Assembly: GCF_004022265.1 (NCBI RefSeq)
Contig: NZ_SAVB01000016.1
Span: 1-64,000, forward strand
Source: Paenirhodobacter ferrireducens
Lineage (GTDB): Bacteria; Pseudomonadota; Alphaproteobacteria; Rhodobacterales; Rhodobacteraceae
DNA length: 64,000 nt
Direction of reading: 5' to 3'
Every line of letters starts with the position of its first letter. Within the stretch, counting starts at the first letter, position 1. The position numbers and the translations under genes are program-made. The notes under the pieces were generated by a model. It saw only the letters and a program-made list of their open reading frames with translations. It ran no database searches and was not told the origin of the DNA. This document shows, piece after piece, positions 17,175 through 26,343 of the stretch.

Positions 17175-17981
17175 CGCGCCGCGCACCAGCGCCTCGCCTG
17201 CCGCGGCAAGCTCCTTGCGGCCGGCAAAGGCCGCGACCTCGAGCGGCGGATGGAACACCACCTCGACCCGGCCCTGCCGCGGCGCCGCCAGCACCTTGAG
17301 CAGATGCGGCCCGAAGGACATGTCGCCCCACCAGCCGTAAAAGCGCGGGTCCTCGCCCTCCGGCGCGGTGTAGACCACCGTCACCGGCTGCACCCGCATC
17401 ACCTTGTCGAGCCCGTCGCTGTAGAAGGCCTGAAACAGCGTCGGCTTGAACGGCAGCACGCGGCGCCCGTCGGTCGAGGTGCCCTCGGGGAAGAACAGCA
17501 GGTGGTGGCCGGCACGGATGCGCTCCTCGAACAGCGCCTGCTGCGCCTTCGCCTCGCGCGGGTCGCGGCGGATGAAGACAGTGCCGGTCGCGCGCGCCAG
17601 CATGCCGATGCCCGGCCAGCGCGCCACCTCGGCCTTCGAGACGAAATAGACCTTCTGGCAGGCGTTGAGCGAGAAGATGTCGAGCCAGGACACATGGTTG
17701 GCCACCACCGCGCCGATCTCGGTCATCGGCGCACCCTTGACCCGGTATCGGATGCCCATCAGCGGGAAGACGGCGCGGCACACCGCGCGGGTGATCTTCG
17801 GCGTCCAGGGCCGCGCATGACCATGCAGCGGCCGCTCGACCAGCCGCAGCAACAGCATCAGCGTCAGCCCGCCATAGATCACCACCGCCATCGCCCCGCC
17901 CCGGCGCAACACGCGCAGCTTGCCCGCAAGGCTCAGCGGCGCGACATCGGGTTCCGGCTCGCCATGCCAGGTCGGGCTCAC
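17163..17981 (-). CDS. olsA: Lysophospholipid/lyso-ornithine lipid acyltransferase
   Basis: A 272-residue PlsC-type acyltransferase. The HX4D catalytic motif is at 96-101 (NHVSWLD), the FFPEGTS substrate motif at about 163-169, and an N-terminal membrane anchor at about 30-47. As the partner of the upstream OlsB-like gene it should add the second acyl chain to lyso-ornithine lipid. In Rhodobacter OlsA also has a phosphatidic-acid role, so both activities are possible. Its ATG overlaps the olsB stop by 4 bases. Confidence 0.85.
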   Translation of the reverse strand: MSPTWHGEPEPDVAPLSLAGKLRVLRRGGAMAVVIYGGLTLMLLLRLVERPLHGHARPWTPKITRAVCRAVFPLMGIRYRVKGAPMTEIGAVVANHVSWLDIFSLNACQKVYFVSKAEVARWPGIGMLARATGTVFIRRDPREAKAQQALFEERIRAGHHLLFFPEGTSTDGRRVLPFKPTLFQAFYSDGLDKVMRVQPVTVVYTAPEGEDPRFYGWWGDMSFGPHLLKVLAAPRQGRVEVVFHPPLEVAAFAGRKELAAAGEALVRGALPG

Positions 17982-18763
17982 GGCTTCACCTCGGCGCGGC
18001 GGGTGTAGAACTCGCGGTGCTTGTCGGACATCGCCTTGGTGTCCATCAGCAGCAGCACGTCAGTGGTGTTGAAGGGGGTGTCGATGAAGGCCCCCTCGCC
18101 CACGAAACCGCCAAGCCGCAGGTAGGCCTTGATCAGGTTCGGCATCTCGGCCATCGCCTGCCGGCGGTCGAGCTCGGCCTCGGGCACCAGGTCCATCGGC
18201 TGGAAATGATCCGCCAGCGCCCGCACGCGCAGCGCCTCGGGGGCGAGATGGTGGTGGTGCAGCCAGGCAAGCGGCATCCGCAGCGCCGCGGCATCGGTGC
18301 CGTGGAACGAGGCGACGCCGAAGAGAATCTCGATCCCGTTCGCCAGCACGTAGTCGGCAAGCCCGTTCCACAGCATCAGCATCGCCGCCCCGCCGCGGTG
18401 CTCGGGATGCACGCAGGAGCGGCCGAGCTCCAGCAGCTTGCGCCCCGAGCGGCGCAACGCCGTCAGATCGTATTCGCTGTCGCAGTAATAGCGGCCGAAA
18501 TGCTCGGCCCGGTCGGACGGCAACAGCCGATAAGCGCCGACGACATGGTCGAAATCATCCGGGTTGCGCGACGGGTCGATCAGCACGAGATGATCGTAGA
18601 CCGCATCGAACTCGTCGATCTCGAGCCGGCCGGCATGGTCGACGAGCTGACCATCCCCTCCGAGTTCCTCGACGAAGACCTCGTAGCGCAGCCTCTGCGA
18701 GGCCTTCAGGTCGCGCGCGTCGCGCGCCAGCCGGATTTCATACGCGAGCGGTTCGGAAACCAT
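17978..18763 (-). CDS. olsB: L-ornithine N-acyltransferase (GNAT family)
   Basis: A 261-residue protein of the OlsB/hemolysin-like acyl-ACP acyltransferase family that forms the amide bond from a 3-hydroxyacyl-ACP to ornithine, first step of phosphorus-free ornithine lipids. Visible blocks are LKASQRLRYEVFVEEL, VVGAYRLLPS, LELGRSCVHPEHRGG and the C-terminal LIKAYLRLGGFVGEGAFID. It precedes olsA with an overlapping stop/start, giving the olsBA operon. A TTAA-N7-TCAA sequence at 18900-18914 lies about 135 bp upstream. Confidence 0.87.
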   Translation of the reverse strand: MVSEPLAYEIRLARDARDLKASQRLRYEVFVEELGGDGQLVDHAGRLEIDEFDAVYDHLVLIDPSRNPDDFDHVVGAYRLLPSDRAEHFGRYYCDSEYDLTALRRSGRKLLELGRSCVHPEHRGGAAMLMLWNGLADYVLANGIEILFGVASFHGTDAAALRMPLAWLHHHHLAPEALRVRALADHFQPMDLVPEAELDRRQAMAEMPNLIKAYLRLGGFVGEGAFIDTPFNTTDVLLLMDTKAMSDKHREFYTRRAEVKP

Positions 18764-18910
18764 CAGCTCCTGCCCCTTGTCCCTGTCGCGTTTCTAGGAC
18801 AGGCGGCGGGCGCGATGCAATGCCACGTGGCGTGTTCCATCGCGTCTTGATTCCCGCGCCCACTGTGCGATGGTCGGAAACCTCAAGCCAGGCTGAAAGT
18901 TAACGCTTTC

Positions 18911-19090
18911 TCAACCCTGGTCTGGAATAACGAGGAACAACTGGACCCGGCGTCCGTCGATCACCTGTTTGCCCGCATGCTCGAAATTCACCGTGACTTT
19001 CTCGCCCACGCGCGACTGCACCTGACCGACGCCCCAGTCCGGCGCCTGGGGATTGCGCACCAGCATCCCCGGCTCGAGAAATTCGTTCAT
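18911..19090 (-). CDS. DUF3553 domain protein
   Basis: A 59-residue protein that is essentially one DUF3553 domain (GMLVRNPQAPDWGVGQVQSR, then GEKVTVNFEHAGKQVID). This small beta domain is also found appended to UvrD-type helicases and probably binds nucleic acid or protein; its solo role is unknown. The ATG at 19090 has GGAGG 9 bases ahead. Its start lies only 25 bp from the chpT start on the other strand. Confidence 0.82.
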   Translation of the reverse strand: MNEFLEPGMLVRNPQAPDWGVGQVQSRVGEKVTVNFEHAGKQVIDGRRVQLFLVIPDQG

Positions 19091-19115
19091 CCTGCCCTCA
19101 CCTCCGGATTGCGCC

Positions 19116-19721
19116 ATGCAGACTGACCTGCCCGAGACCGAAGCCGATCTGGCGGCCCTCGTCGGATCGCGACTCTGCCACGACCTTATCAGCCCATTGG
19201 GGGCGATCGGCAACGGGGTGGAGCTGCTGACGATGTCCGGCGTGGCGATGAGCCCGGAACTGCAGCTGATCGCGGAAAGCGTCGCCTCGGCCAATACCCG
19301 GGTGAAGTTCTTCCGCATCGCCTTCGGTCAGGCCAGCGCCGACCACCGCCTTGGCCGCCCCGAGCTGGTGACGCTGATGAAGGCATTGTCGCAGGGCGGG
19401 CGCATGGCCTACGACTGGCAGGTCGAGGGCGACCAGCCGCGCCGCGCGGTCAAGCTCGCTTTCCTCGCGATCCTCTGCCTCGAGCCGGCCTTGCCGCGCG
19501 GCGGCACCATCACCATCCGGCACGAGGATGGCGCATGGCTGGTGAGCGCCAGGGCAGAGCGCACGAAACCCGACCCGGCCCTGTGGGCGAACCTTGATGG
19601 CGAACCGAGCGCGATCAGCCCGGCGCAGGTGCAGTTCGCTCTGCTGCCGCGTGCGGCGGCGGCGCAGGGGCGCGCATTGCGGTGGGAGATCTCCGACACC
19701 GGCGCCGCCATCGCCTTCTGA
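19116..19721 (+). CDS. chpT: Histidine phosphotransferase ChpT
   Basis: A 201-residue cytoplasmic phosphotransferase. Phospho-accepting His22 lies in GSRLCHDLISPLGAIGNGVE, and a degenerate kinase-like C-terminal domain follows (PRRAVKLAFLAILCLE, LPRGGTITI, WEISDTGAAI). It passes phosphate from CckA to CtrA and CpdR, which controls cell cycle, motility and, in Rhodobacter, gene transfer agent release. cckA and ctrA are not in this window. It ends in a shared terminator and converges with proA. Confidence 0.9.
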   Translation: MQTDLPETEADLAALVGSRLCHDLISPLGAIGNGVELLTMSGVAMSPELQLIAESVASANTRVKFFRIAFGQASADHRLGRPELVTLMKALSQGGRMAYDWQVEGDQPRRAVKLAFLAILCLEPALPRGGTITIRHEDGAWLVSARAERTKPDPALWANLDGEPSAISPAQVQFALLPRAAAAQGRALRWEISDTGAAIAF

Positions 19722-19725
19722 GAAA

Positions 19726-19755
19726 AAGGCCCCGCATCGCTGCGGGGCCTTCGTC
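19726..19755. terminator. Bidirectional terminator between chpT and proA
   Basis: AAGGCCCCGC (19726-19735) pairs with GCGGGGCCTT (19742-19751) over 10 bp. A-rich sequence on the left and T-rich on the right let it serve both convergent genes. Confidence 0.85.
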
Positions 19756-19775
19756 TTTCGCGGGCGTCTTGGCGC

Positions 19776-21041
19776 TTACTTGCGGCAGGTGCCGTCGCCG
19801 GTGACCAGATACTTGAACGAGGTCAGCTGTTCCGCCCCCACCGGCCCGCGCGCATGCAGCTTGCCGGTGGCGATGCCGATCTCGGCGCCCATGCCGAATT
19901 CGCCGCCATCGGCGAACTGGGTCGAGGCGTTGCGCATCAGGATCGCCGAATCGAGCCGCTGAAAGAACCGCGCCGCCACCGCGTCATCCTCGGTCAGGAT
20001 CGATTCGGTGTGGTTCGAGCCATAGCGGCGGATATGGGCGATGGCGCCGTCGACACCGTCAACGATCTTCGCCGCGCAGATCATGTCGAGGAACTCGCGG
20101 CCGAAATCGTCGGGCGCGGCGGGCACCGTGCCCGGCACCTTCAGCAGATCGCCCTCGGTGCGCACCTCGACGCCCGCGGCGACCAGATCCTCGACCAGAA
20201 CCGGCCCGTGCGCCTCATAGAAGGCGCGGTCGATCAGCAGGCATTCCATCGCACCGCAGATCCCGGTGCGCCGGGTCTTGGCGTTCAGCACCACACGCCG
20301 CGCCTTTTCGACATCGGCCGCGCCGTCGGCATAGATGTGGCAGATCCCCTCGAGATGGGCAAAGACCGGCACCCGCGCCTCGCGCTGCACGAGGCCCACA
20401 AGCCCCTTGCCCCCGCGCGGCACGATCACGTCGATATAGGCCACCGCATGCAGCATCTCGGTCACCACGGCGCGGTCTCGGGTGGGCACCAGCTGGATTG
20501 CCGCCTCGGGCAGGCCGGCGGCGCGCAACCCCTCGACCATGCAGGCGTGAATTGCCCGGCTCGAATGGAAGCTTTCCGACCCGCCGCGCAGGATCACCGC
20601 ATTGCCGGCCTTCAGGCACAGCGCGCCGGCATCCGCCGTCACGTTCGGCCGCGATTCGTAGATCACCCCGATCACGCCCAAGGGCGTGCGCACGCGCTGG
20701 ATGTGCAGCCCGGTGGGCCGGTCCCATTCTGTGATGACCGTGCCGACCGGATCGGGTTGCGCGGCGACCGCGCGCAGCCCGGCGACGATCGAGGCCACCC
20801 GCCCCTCGTCGAGCTTTAGCCGGTCGAGCATCGCGGGCGTCAGCCCCTTCTCGGTACCAAAGGCCATGTCCTCGGCATTGGCGGCGAGAATCTCGGTCAG
20901 ATGCGCGCTCACCGCATCGGCGGCCGCGTTCAGCGCCGCTTCCTTGGCGGGTGCTGGCGCATAGGCAAGCTCGGCGGCCGCGGCGCGCGCGGCGGCGCCC
21001 ATGGTGTCGATCAGGCTTTTGGCGTCAAATGCGTCCGTCAT
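19776..21041 (-). CDS. proA: Gamma-glutamyl phosphate reductase
   Basis: A 421-residue NADPH-dependent enzyme that reduces gamma-glutamyl phosphate to glutamate semialdehyde in proline synthesis. Typical blocks: [40 protein letters not shown], the catalytic cysteine in [17 protein letters not shown], and VPRGGKGLV. The ATG at 21041 has GAAGGAG ahead. The usual partner proB is not downstream within the window; the gene ends at a terminator shared with chpT. Confidence 0.95.
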   Translation of the reverse strand: MTDAFDAKSLIDTMGAAARAAAAELAYAPAPAKEAALNAAADAVSAHLTEILAANAEDMAFGTEKGLTPAMLDRLKLDEGRVASIVAGLRAVAAQPDPVGTVITEWDRPTGLHIQRVRTPLGVIGVIYESRPNVTADAGALCLKAGNAVILRGGSESFHSSRAIHACMVEGLRAAGLPEAAIQLVPTRDRAVVTEMLHAVAYIDVIVPRGGKGLVGLVQREARVPVFAHLEGICHIYADGAADVEKARRVVLNAKTRRTGICGAMECLLIDRAFYEAHGPVLVEDLVAAGVEVRTEGDLLKVPGTVPAAPDDFGREFLDMICAAKIVDGVDGAIAHIRRYGSNHTESILTEDDAVAARFFQRLDSAILMRNASTQFADGGEFGMGAEIGIATGKLHARGPVGAEQLTSFKYLVTGDGTCRK

Positions 21042-21174
21042 GGCAGGCTCCTTCGCTGTCGGTCCGATATAGGACCGGCGCAGGAACCGGGCAAGCGCGC
21101 AGGCGCCCCGGACGTGTCAATGCGCAGCTTTCGGGCCGCGCAGGAGACAGGTCATGTTCCGGAAGGGAGGGAAA

Positions 21175-21251
21175 TGGCGCGGTTGACGGGGCTCGAACCC
21201 GCGACCCCCGGCGTGACAGGCCGGTACTCTAACCAACTGAGCTACAACCGC
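21175..21251 (-). tRNA. tRNA-Asp (anticodon GTC), copy 1
   Basis: A 77-nt tRNA: acceptor GCGGTTG pairs with CAACCGC, discriminator G, CCA encoded, anticodon loop CCTGTCACG with anticodon GTC, T-loop GGTTCGAGCC. Its sequence is the same as the copy 28 bp away. Confidence 0.95.
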
Positions 21252-21279
21252 GCATTTCAGCGCTCGGCGATCGGGGAGG

Positions 21280-21356
21280 TGGCGCGGTTGACGGGGCTCG
21301 AACCCGCGACCCCCGGCGTGACAGGCCGGTACTCTAACCAACTGAGCTACAACCGC
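21280..21356 (-). tRNA. tRNA-Asp (anticodon GTC), copy 2
   Basis: A 77-nt tRNA, identical to the first copy as far as I can read, in the same orientation with a 28-bp spacer. It is the promoter-proximal copy of the pair. Confidence 0.95.
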
Positions 21357-21497
21357 TCACCTCCGCCCGATCGCTGTCCGAGCGTGGGGCGTGTTTACGC
21401 AGGCCCGCGCGCCCCGTCAAGCGACTCCGTGAGAAAAGTTTCGGTTTTTCTTCTGCCCCTGCCCTGCGCGACCGAAACCCCTGATTTTCAAATAAAA

Positions 21498-21526
21498 ATG
21501 GCCCCCTCCATCACGGAGGGGGCCAG
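21498..21526 (-). terminator. Terminator of the nrdJ-hypothetical unit
   Basis: GGCCCCCTCC (21500-21509) pairs with GGAGGGGGCC (21515-21524). In the minus direction it is followed by ATTTTTATTT, a good T-rich tail. Confidence 0.85.
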
Positions 21527-21621
21527 GTTCGCCGATCAGGCTCGTTGATGCACCGCCCGAGGTGTTCGTGGTTTCGCCTGGGCCTTCTCGGCGTCTGGGG
21601 CGAGCGCACCCACCCCGGATC

Positions 21622-21870
21622 TCAATGCAGTGCCATCGCACCGCTGGTCAGCAGCGTGACGGTGGTCGAGGCCCCCGCCATGCGGATATCGGCCACGTCG
21701 AGCGCATGGTGGTCGAGATCACCGCCGAGCACCTCGATCGAGGCACCGCCGCGGAAGGTCGCATCGAGCACCGAGGTCAGCGCCTCGCCCGCGAGCTGCG
21801 CCTCGACCCCGCCCGGGATCCGCCGCAGCGCCTTGGCCGTAATCCGTTTGTTTCCGACGATCAGCTCCAC
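21622..21870 (-). CDS. Small conserved-looking hypothetical protein
   Basis: An 82-residue protein beginning MELIVGNKRITAKALRRIPG from a GTG at 21870 with AGGAAG 6 bases upstream. A frame upstream of this is open but has no better signal. No known motif, signal peptide or membrane helix is visible; the central part GGASIEVLGGDLDHHALDVA looks beta-rich. It is 94 bp downstream of nrdJ on the same strand and shares its terminator, so it may be co-transcribed. Function unknown. Confidence 0.6.
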   Translation of the reverse strand: MELIVGNKRITAKALRRIPGGVEAQLAGEALTSVLDATFRGGASIEVLGGDLDHHALDVADIRMAGASTTVTLLTSGAMALH

Positions 21871-21964
21871 ATGGGGCTTCCTTCTGTCCTGCCCTTGCGG
21901 GCGTCCGTGGTCTTCGTTGCGGCCCGGCATCGCGGCCGGGCCCCGCTCAGGCCGCGCCCGGCCC

Positions 21965-24900
21965 TCAGCTGCAGCCGCTCGTTGCACCGCAGGTGTTGCA
22001 CTTCATGCAGGTGCCGTTGCGCACCAGCGTGTAGTTGCCGCATTCGCCGCAGGCCTCGCCCTCGTAGCCCTGCAGCTTCGCCTTGGTGCGCGCATCCATG
22101 GTGACGACGCCCGAGGCGAGCGAGGTCGTCGCCGCAGCGCCCGGCGCCTTCGCGGTTTCCGGCACCAGCGTGTTCAGCGCCGCGATCGGATCGGCCGCGC
22201 CCGACAGCGCCATGCCGCCCGCCGCTCCGCCGCGCAGCACCACCAGTTCCTGCGGCAAGCGCTTGCGCAGATAGCCCGAGGAGGAGATCTGCCGCAGCAC
22301 CTCGAGCGACTTCGAGGCGGCCGACTCGCTCACCGGCTCGACGTTCGAGGCCTTGCCCTCCTCATGCCCGCCACCGAGATCATCGAAGGAGGTTCCCTTC
22401 GGCTTGATATGGGCCAGATCGGTGCGGTCGAGATAGCTCACCGCCAGCTCGCGGAAGACATAGTCGAGGATCGAGGTCGCGTTCTTGATCGAGTCATTGC
22501 CCTGCACCATGCCGGCGGGCTCGAACTTGGTGAAGGTGAAGGCGTCGACGAATTCCTCGAGCGGCACGCCGTATTGCAGACCGACCGAGACCGCGATGGC
22601 GAAGTTGTTCATCATCGCGCGGAAGCCCGCACCTTCCTTATGCATGTCGATGAAGATCTCGCCGAGCGAGCCGTCGTCGTATTCGCCGGTGCGCAGATAG
22701 ACCTTGTGACCGCCGACGATCGCCTTCTGGGTATAGCCCTTGCGGCGCGACGGCAGCTTTTCGCGGTGCGAGCGGACGATCTCCTTCACCACCACCTTCT
22801 CGACGATCTTCTCGGCAAGGGTGACGGCCTTTTCCTGCTGGCTGCCGGTGGCGAGGATCTCCTCGGCCTCCTCGTCATCCTCGACCAGCGCCGCGGCGAG
22901 CGGCTGGCTCAGCTTCGAGCCGTCGCGGTAGAGCGCGTTCGCCTTGATGCCAAGCGACCAGCTCAGCTCATAGGCCGCCAGCGCATCTTCGATCGTCGCC
23001 GTGTTCGGCATGTTGATCGTCTTCGAGATCGCGCCCGAGATGAACGATTGCGCCGCGGCCATCATCCGGATGTGGCTGTCGACCGACAGGTAGCGCTTGC
23101 CGGTCTTGCCGCAGGCATTGGCGCAGTCGAAGACGGCGTAATGCTCGGGCTTCAGGAAGGGCGCCCCCTCGAGGGTCATCGTGCCGCAGACATGGTCGTT
23201 CGCCGCGTCGATCTGCGCCTTGGTGAAGCCGAGGTGGCGCAGCATGTCGAAGGACGGATCGTTCAGCCTCTCGACCGGGATGCCCAGCGTCTTCGTGCAG
23301 AAATCCTCGCCGAGCGTCCACTGGTTGAAGACGAAGCGGATGTCGAAGGCCGAGGGCAGTGCCGCCTCGATCTTCTCGATCTCGGCCGCACCGAAGCCAT
23401 GGCCGATGAGCGACGTGCGGTTGATCGCCGGGCAGTTGCCCAAGCTGCCGTGGCCGACCGCAGAGGCGATGATCTCCTCGATCTGCGCCGAGGGGTAGCC
23501 CAGCGAGACGAGCGCGGCGGGCACCGAACGGTTGATGATCTTGAAGTAACCGCCGCCGGCGAGCTTCTTGAACTTGACCAGCGCGAAGTCGGGCTCGATG
23601 CCCGTCGTGTCGCAATCCATCACCAGGCCGATGGTGCCCGTGGGCGCGATCACCGAGACCTGCGCGTTGCGGAAGCCATGCGCCTCGCCGAGCGTCATCG
23701 CCTCGTCCCAGGCCGATTGCGCCAGCGTCACCAGCGCCGGATCGGGGCAGTTCGCGGCATCGAGCGGCACCGGTTTCACCTCGAGCCCCTCATAGCCCGT
23801 CGACAGCCCATGCGCCGCGGTGCGGTGATTGCGGATCACCCGCAGCATGTGCGCGGCGTTCTTCGCATGGCCCGGGAAGGCGCCCAGCTCGGCCGCCATC
23901 TCGGCCGAGGTCGCATAGGCGACACCGGTCATCACCGCAGTGAGGGCCGCACACAGTGCCCGGCCCTCGTCCGAGTCATAGCCAAGCCCCATGGTCATCA
24001 GCAGCCCGCCGATATTGGCATAGCCAAGGCCGAGGGTGCGGAAGTCATAGGAGCGCTGCGCGATCTCCTGGCTCGGGAACTGTGCCATCAGCACCGAAAT
24101 CTCGAGCGTGACCGTCCACAGCCGGGTGGCATGCACATAGGCGGCCGCATCGAACTTGCCACCCTTGTAGAAGGTCAGCAGGTTCATCGAGGCAAGGTTG
24201 CAGGCCGTGTCGTCAAGGAACATGTATTCCGAGCACGGGTTCGAGCCGCGGATCGGACCGTCCTCGGGGCAGGTGTGCCACTCGTTCACCGTGTCATGGA
24301 ACTGGATGCCGGGGTCGGCGCAGGCCCAGGCGGCGTGGCCGACCTGATCCCACAGCTCGCGCGCCCGCACCGTCTTCGCCACCTTGCCGTCGGTGCGGCG
24401 CAGAAGCTCCCAGGGCGCATCCTCCTGCACCGCCTTCAGGAAGGCGTTGGTGACGCGCACCGAGTTGTTCGAGTTCTGGCCCGAGACCGAGATATAGGCC
24501 TCGGAGTCCCAATCGGTGTCATAGGTCGGGAATTCGATACTGTCGAAGCCCTGCCGCGCGTATTGCAGCACGCGGTTGATGTAGGTTTCCGGGATCAGCG
24601 CCTTCTTGGCCGAGCGGATCGCCGCTTTCAGCCCCGCGTTCAGCGCCGGATCGACGCGGCCCTCTTCCGAGCCGTCCCAGACGCGGATCGCCTCGAAGAT
24701 CTTGTTCAGCTCGCGCTCGTGCATCTTCGAGCCGGCAACGAGCGAGGCGACTTTCTGCTCCTCGATCACCTTCCAGTTGATGAAGGCCTCGATATCGGGG
24801 TGATCCATGTCGCAGATCACCATCTTCGCCGCGCGCCGCGTGGTGCCGCCCGACTTGATCGCGCCGGCCGCCCGGTCGCCGATCTTCAGGAAGCCCATCA

Positions 24901-25660
24901 GCCCCGAGGACTTGCCGCCGCCCGAGAGCTTCTCGCCCTCGGCACGCAGGCTCGAGAAGTTGGTGCCGGTGCCCGAGCCGTATTTGAAGAGACGCGCTTC
25001 CCGGACCCACAGGTCCATGATCCCGCCCTCGCCCACCAGATCGTCGCGCACCGACTGGATGAAGCAGGCATGCGGCTGCGGGTGTTCATAGGCCGAGGCC
25101 GATTTCGTCAGCTTGCCGGTGACGTGGTCGACGTAATAGTGGCCCTGCGACGGGCCGTCGATGCCATAGGCCCAGTGCAGGCCGGTGTTGAACCACTGCG
25201 GGCTGTTCGGCGCGGCCATCTGCTCGGCCAGCATGAAGCGCATCTCGTCGTAATAGGCGCGCGCGTCGTCCTCGGTGCTGAAATAGCCGCCCTTCCAGCC
25301 CCAGTAGGTCCAGGCGCCGGCCAGCCGGTCGAACACCTGCTTGGCCGAGGTTTCGCCCACAATGCGCTGATCTTCCGGCAGGTTCTCGAGCGCCTCGGTA
25401 TCCGGAACCGAGCGCCACAGGAACTCGGGCACGCCCTTCTCGCGCACCTTCTTCAGCGCCGCGGGAACGCCCGCCTTGCGGAAGTATTTCTGCGCAAGCA
25501 CGTCGGAGGCGACCTGGCTCCAGCCCTCGGGCACCTCGACGCAGTCGTTGTGGAACACGACCTTGCCATCGGGGTTGCGAATTTCCGAAGTGGTGGTGGT
25601 GAAGGCGATCTCGCCATAGGCGCCGGTCTTGGCCGAGGTGAACTTGCGTTCGATCTTCAT
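21965..25660 (-). CDS. nrdJ: Adenosylcobalamin-dependent (class II) ribonucleotide reductase
   Basis: A 1231-residue class II RNR, oxygen-indifferent, making deoxynucleotides with adenosylcobalamin as radical source. Recognisable are [15 protein letters not shown], the active-site region [20 protein letters not shown], the finger-loop [31 protein letters not shown], and a C-terminal zinc-type cysteine cluster ([20 protein letters not shown]) ending in CS. ATG 25660 is preferred over GTG 25666 by family alignment (MKIERKFT). NrdR-box-like sites lie 140-190 bp upstream. Confidence 0.97.
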   Translation of the reverse strand: MKIERKFTSAKTGAYGEIAFTTTTSEIRNPDGKVVFHNDCVEVPEGWSQVASDVLAQKYFRKAGVPAALKKVREKGVPEFLWRSVPDTEALENLPEDQRIVGETSAKQVFDRLAGAWTYWGWKGGYFSTEDDARAYYDEMRFMLAEQMAAPNSPQWFNTGLHWAYGIDGPSQGHYYVDHVTGKLTKSASAYEHPQPHACFIQSVRDDLVGEGGIMDLWVREARLFKYGSGTGTNFSSLRAEGEKLSGGGKSSGLMGFLKIGDRAAGAIKSGGTTRRAAKMVICDMDHPDIEAFINWKVIEEQKVASLVAGSKMHERELNKIFEAIRVWDGSEEGRVDPALNAGLKAAIRSAKKALIPETYINRVLQYARQGFDSIEFPTYDTDWDSEAYISVSGQNSNNSVRVTNAFLKAVQEDAPWELLRRTDGKVAKTVRARELWDQVGHAAWACADPGIQFHDTVNEWHTCPEDGPIRGSNPCSEYMFLDDTACNLASMNLLTFYKGGKFDAAAYVHATRLWTVTLEISVLMAQFPSQEIAQRSYDFRTLGLGYANIGGLLMTMGLGYDSDEGRALCAALTAVMTGVAYATSAEMAAELGAFPGHAKNAAHMLRVIRNHRTAAHGLSTGYEGLEVKPVPLDAANCPDPALVTLAQSAWDEAMTLGEAHGFRNAQVSVIAPTGTIGLVMDCDTTGIEPDFALVKFKKLAGGGYFKIINRSVPAALVSLGYPSAQIEEIIASAVGHGSLGNCPAINRTSLIGHGFGAAEIEKIEAALPSAFDIRFVFNQWTLGEDFCTKTLGIPVERLNDPSFDMLRHLGFTKAQIDAANDHVCGTMTLEGAPFLKPEHYAVFDCANACGKTGKRYLSVDSHIRMMAAAQSFISGAISKTINMPNTATIEDALAAYELSWSLGIKANALYRDGSKLSQPLAAALVEDDEEAEEILATGSQQEKAVTLAEKIVEKVVVKEIVRSHREKLPSRRKGYTQKAIVGGHKVYLRTGEYDDGSLGEIFIDMHKEGAGFRAMMNNFAIAVSVGLQYGVPLEEFVDAFTFTKFEPAGMVQGNDSIKNATSILDYVFRELAVSYLDRTDLAHIKPKGTSFDDLGGGHEEGKASNVEPVSESAASKSLEVLRQISSSGYLRKRLPQELVVLRGGAAGGMALSGAADPIAALNTLVPETAKAPGAAATTSLASGVVTMDARTKAKLQGYEGEACGECGNYTLVRNGTCMKCNTCGATSGCS

Positions 25661-25799
25661 CTGCACTGTCCCGTGTTCAAATCAAACCCGCCGTGCCGGT
25701 TGCGCAAGGACAGAAGAGCCCGCCCCGAGGCATGCTCCCGGGGGCGGCCGTCTCGTTTCCGATCGACCAGGGGTGAGGTTCCGTCCCGCGCCTGCAGCG

Positions 25800-25846
25800 C
25801 CACTACATCTGGTGGCTTCCCAGCTGACGTCCACAAACTGACGTAG
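25800..25846. promoter_or_regulatory. Candidate NrdR operator, two boxes 31 bp apart
   Basis: CCACTACATCTGGTGG (25800-25815) and CCACAAACTGACGTAG (25831-25846) match 11 and about 8 of 16 positions of the NrdR consensus aCaCwAtATaTwGtgt. Their start-to-start spacing of 31 bp is the usual three helical turns. They are about 140-190 bp upstream of nrdJ, a standard NrdR target. Confidence 0.5.
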
Positions 25847-26019
25847 GCTCACGAAAGGGTCAACAGATCTTTGCCGGCGTTTTCGGGCATTTTTCTATTG
25901 ACGGGAAAGCCGGTTTGGCAGGGCTGCGGACGGGCTCGATTCCTCCACAATCGCCCCGCCCGACGCAGCGCCGGAGGAACGGTGGATTCCCCTTGTTCCT
26001 CTGCGCTTTCCGACGCGAA

Positions 26020-26067
26020 GATGACAATCTGGATGAATTTCATCCACAGTTTTACAAGATCTTGTGG
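26020..26067. promoter_or_regulatory. Second NrdR-box-like pair with DnaA-box-like repeats
   Basis: TTACAAGATCTTGTGG (26052-26067) fits the NrdR consensus at 11 of 16 positions and contains the perfect palindrome ACAAGATCTTGT. GATGACAATCTGGATG (26020-26035) lies 32 bp away and resembles the first operator box. The same stretch carries ATCCACA and TGTGGAT in inverted orientation, close to DnaA boxes, so DnaA binding is an alternative. Confidence 0.35.
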
Positions 26068-26224
26068 ATAGCTGGCCGGTTTCAGCCGATGCACAGGACG
26101 CCGCGGCGCAGCATGCCCAAAAAATGCGCCAAAACCCCCTCTGCACTGCGGCAAAAAGAGAATCGCCCCCGAGGGGACACACCAGATCTAGGGGCGAGGA
26201 GGGACGGTTCCGCCGTGCGAAACA

Positions 26225-26301
26225 TGGTCGGGGCGGCGAGATTCGAACTCACGGCCTTCTGTACCCAAAACAGACGCGCTACCAGGCTGCGCTACGCCCC
26301 G
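26225..26301 (-). tRNA. tRNA-Pro (anticodon TGG)
   Basis: A 77-nt tRNA: acceptor CGGGGCG pairs with CGCCCCG, discriminator A, CCA encoded, anticodon loop TTTTGGGTA giving TGG, T-loop AGTTCGAATCT. Confidence 0.95.
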
Positions 26302-26343
26302 ACGGGTTCTTCCTACAGGCGCGCGGCGCCGGTGAAAAGGGGG

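Larger units (their letters stand above)
25661..26224. other. 564-bp intergenic region upstream of nrdJ
   Basis: I see no convincing gene here; open frames on both strands lack family similarity. The region holds two pairs of NrdR-box-like palindromes and DnaA-box-like ATCCACA/TGTGGAT repeats. I looked for a cobalamin riboswitch (B12 box) and did not find one. Confidence 0.6.

Noticed and set aside
21545-25846. A 1,433-codon open frame antisense to nrdJ
   Set aside because: It mirrors the nrdJ codon pattern in high-GC DNA, where third-position G/C removes stops on the opposite strand. Its product is Arg/Asp/His-rich with no family signature, while nrdJ is complete and conserved.
25661-25860. 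Cobalamin riboswitch ahead of nrdJ
   Set aside because: I looked for the conserved B12 box and a typical long leader and saw neither. The palindromes here fit NrdR operators better.
25849-26154. A 101-codon open frame upstream of nrdJ on the minus strand
   Set aside because: No ribosome site, no family similarity, and it covers the palindromic operator-like sequences. I treat it as non-coding.
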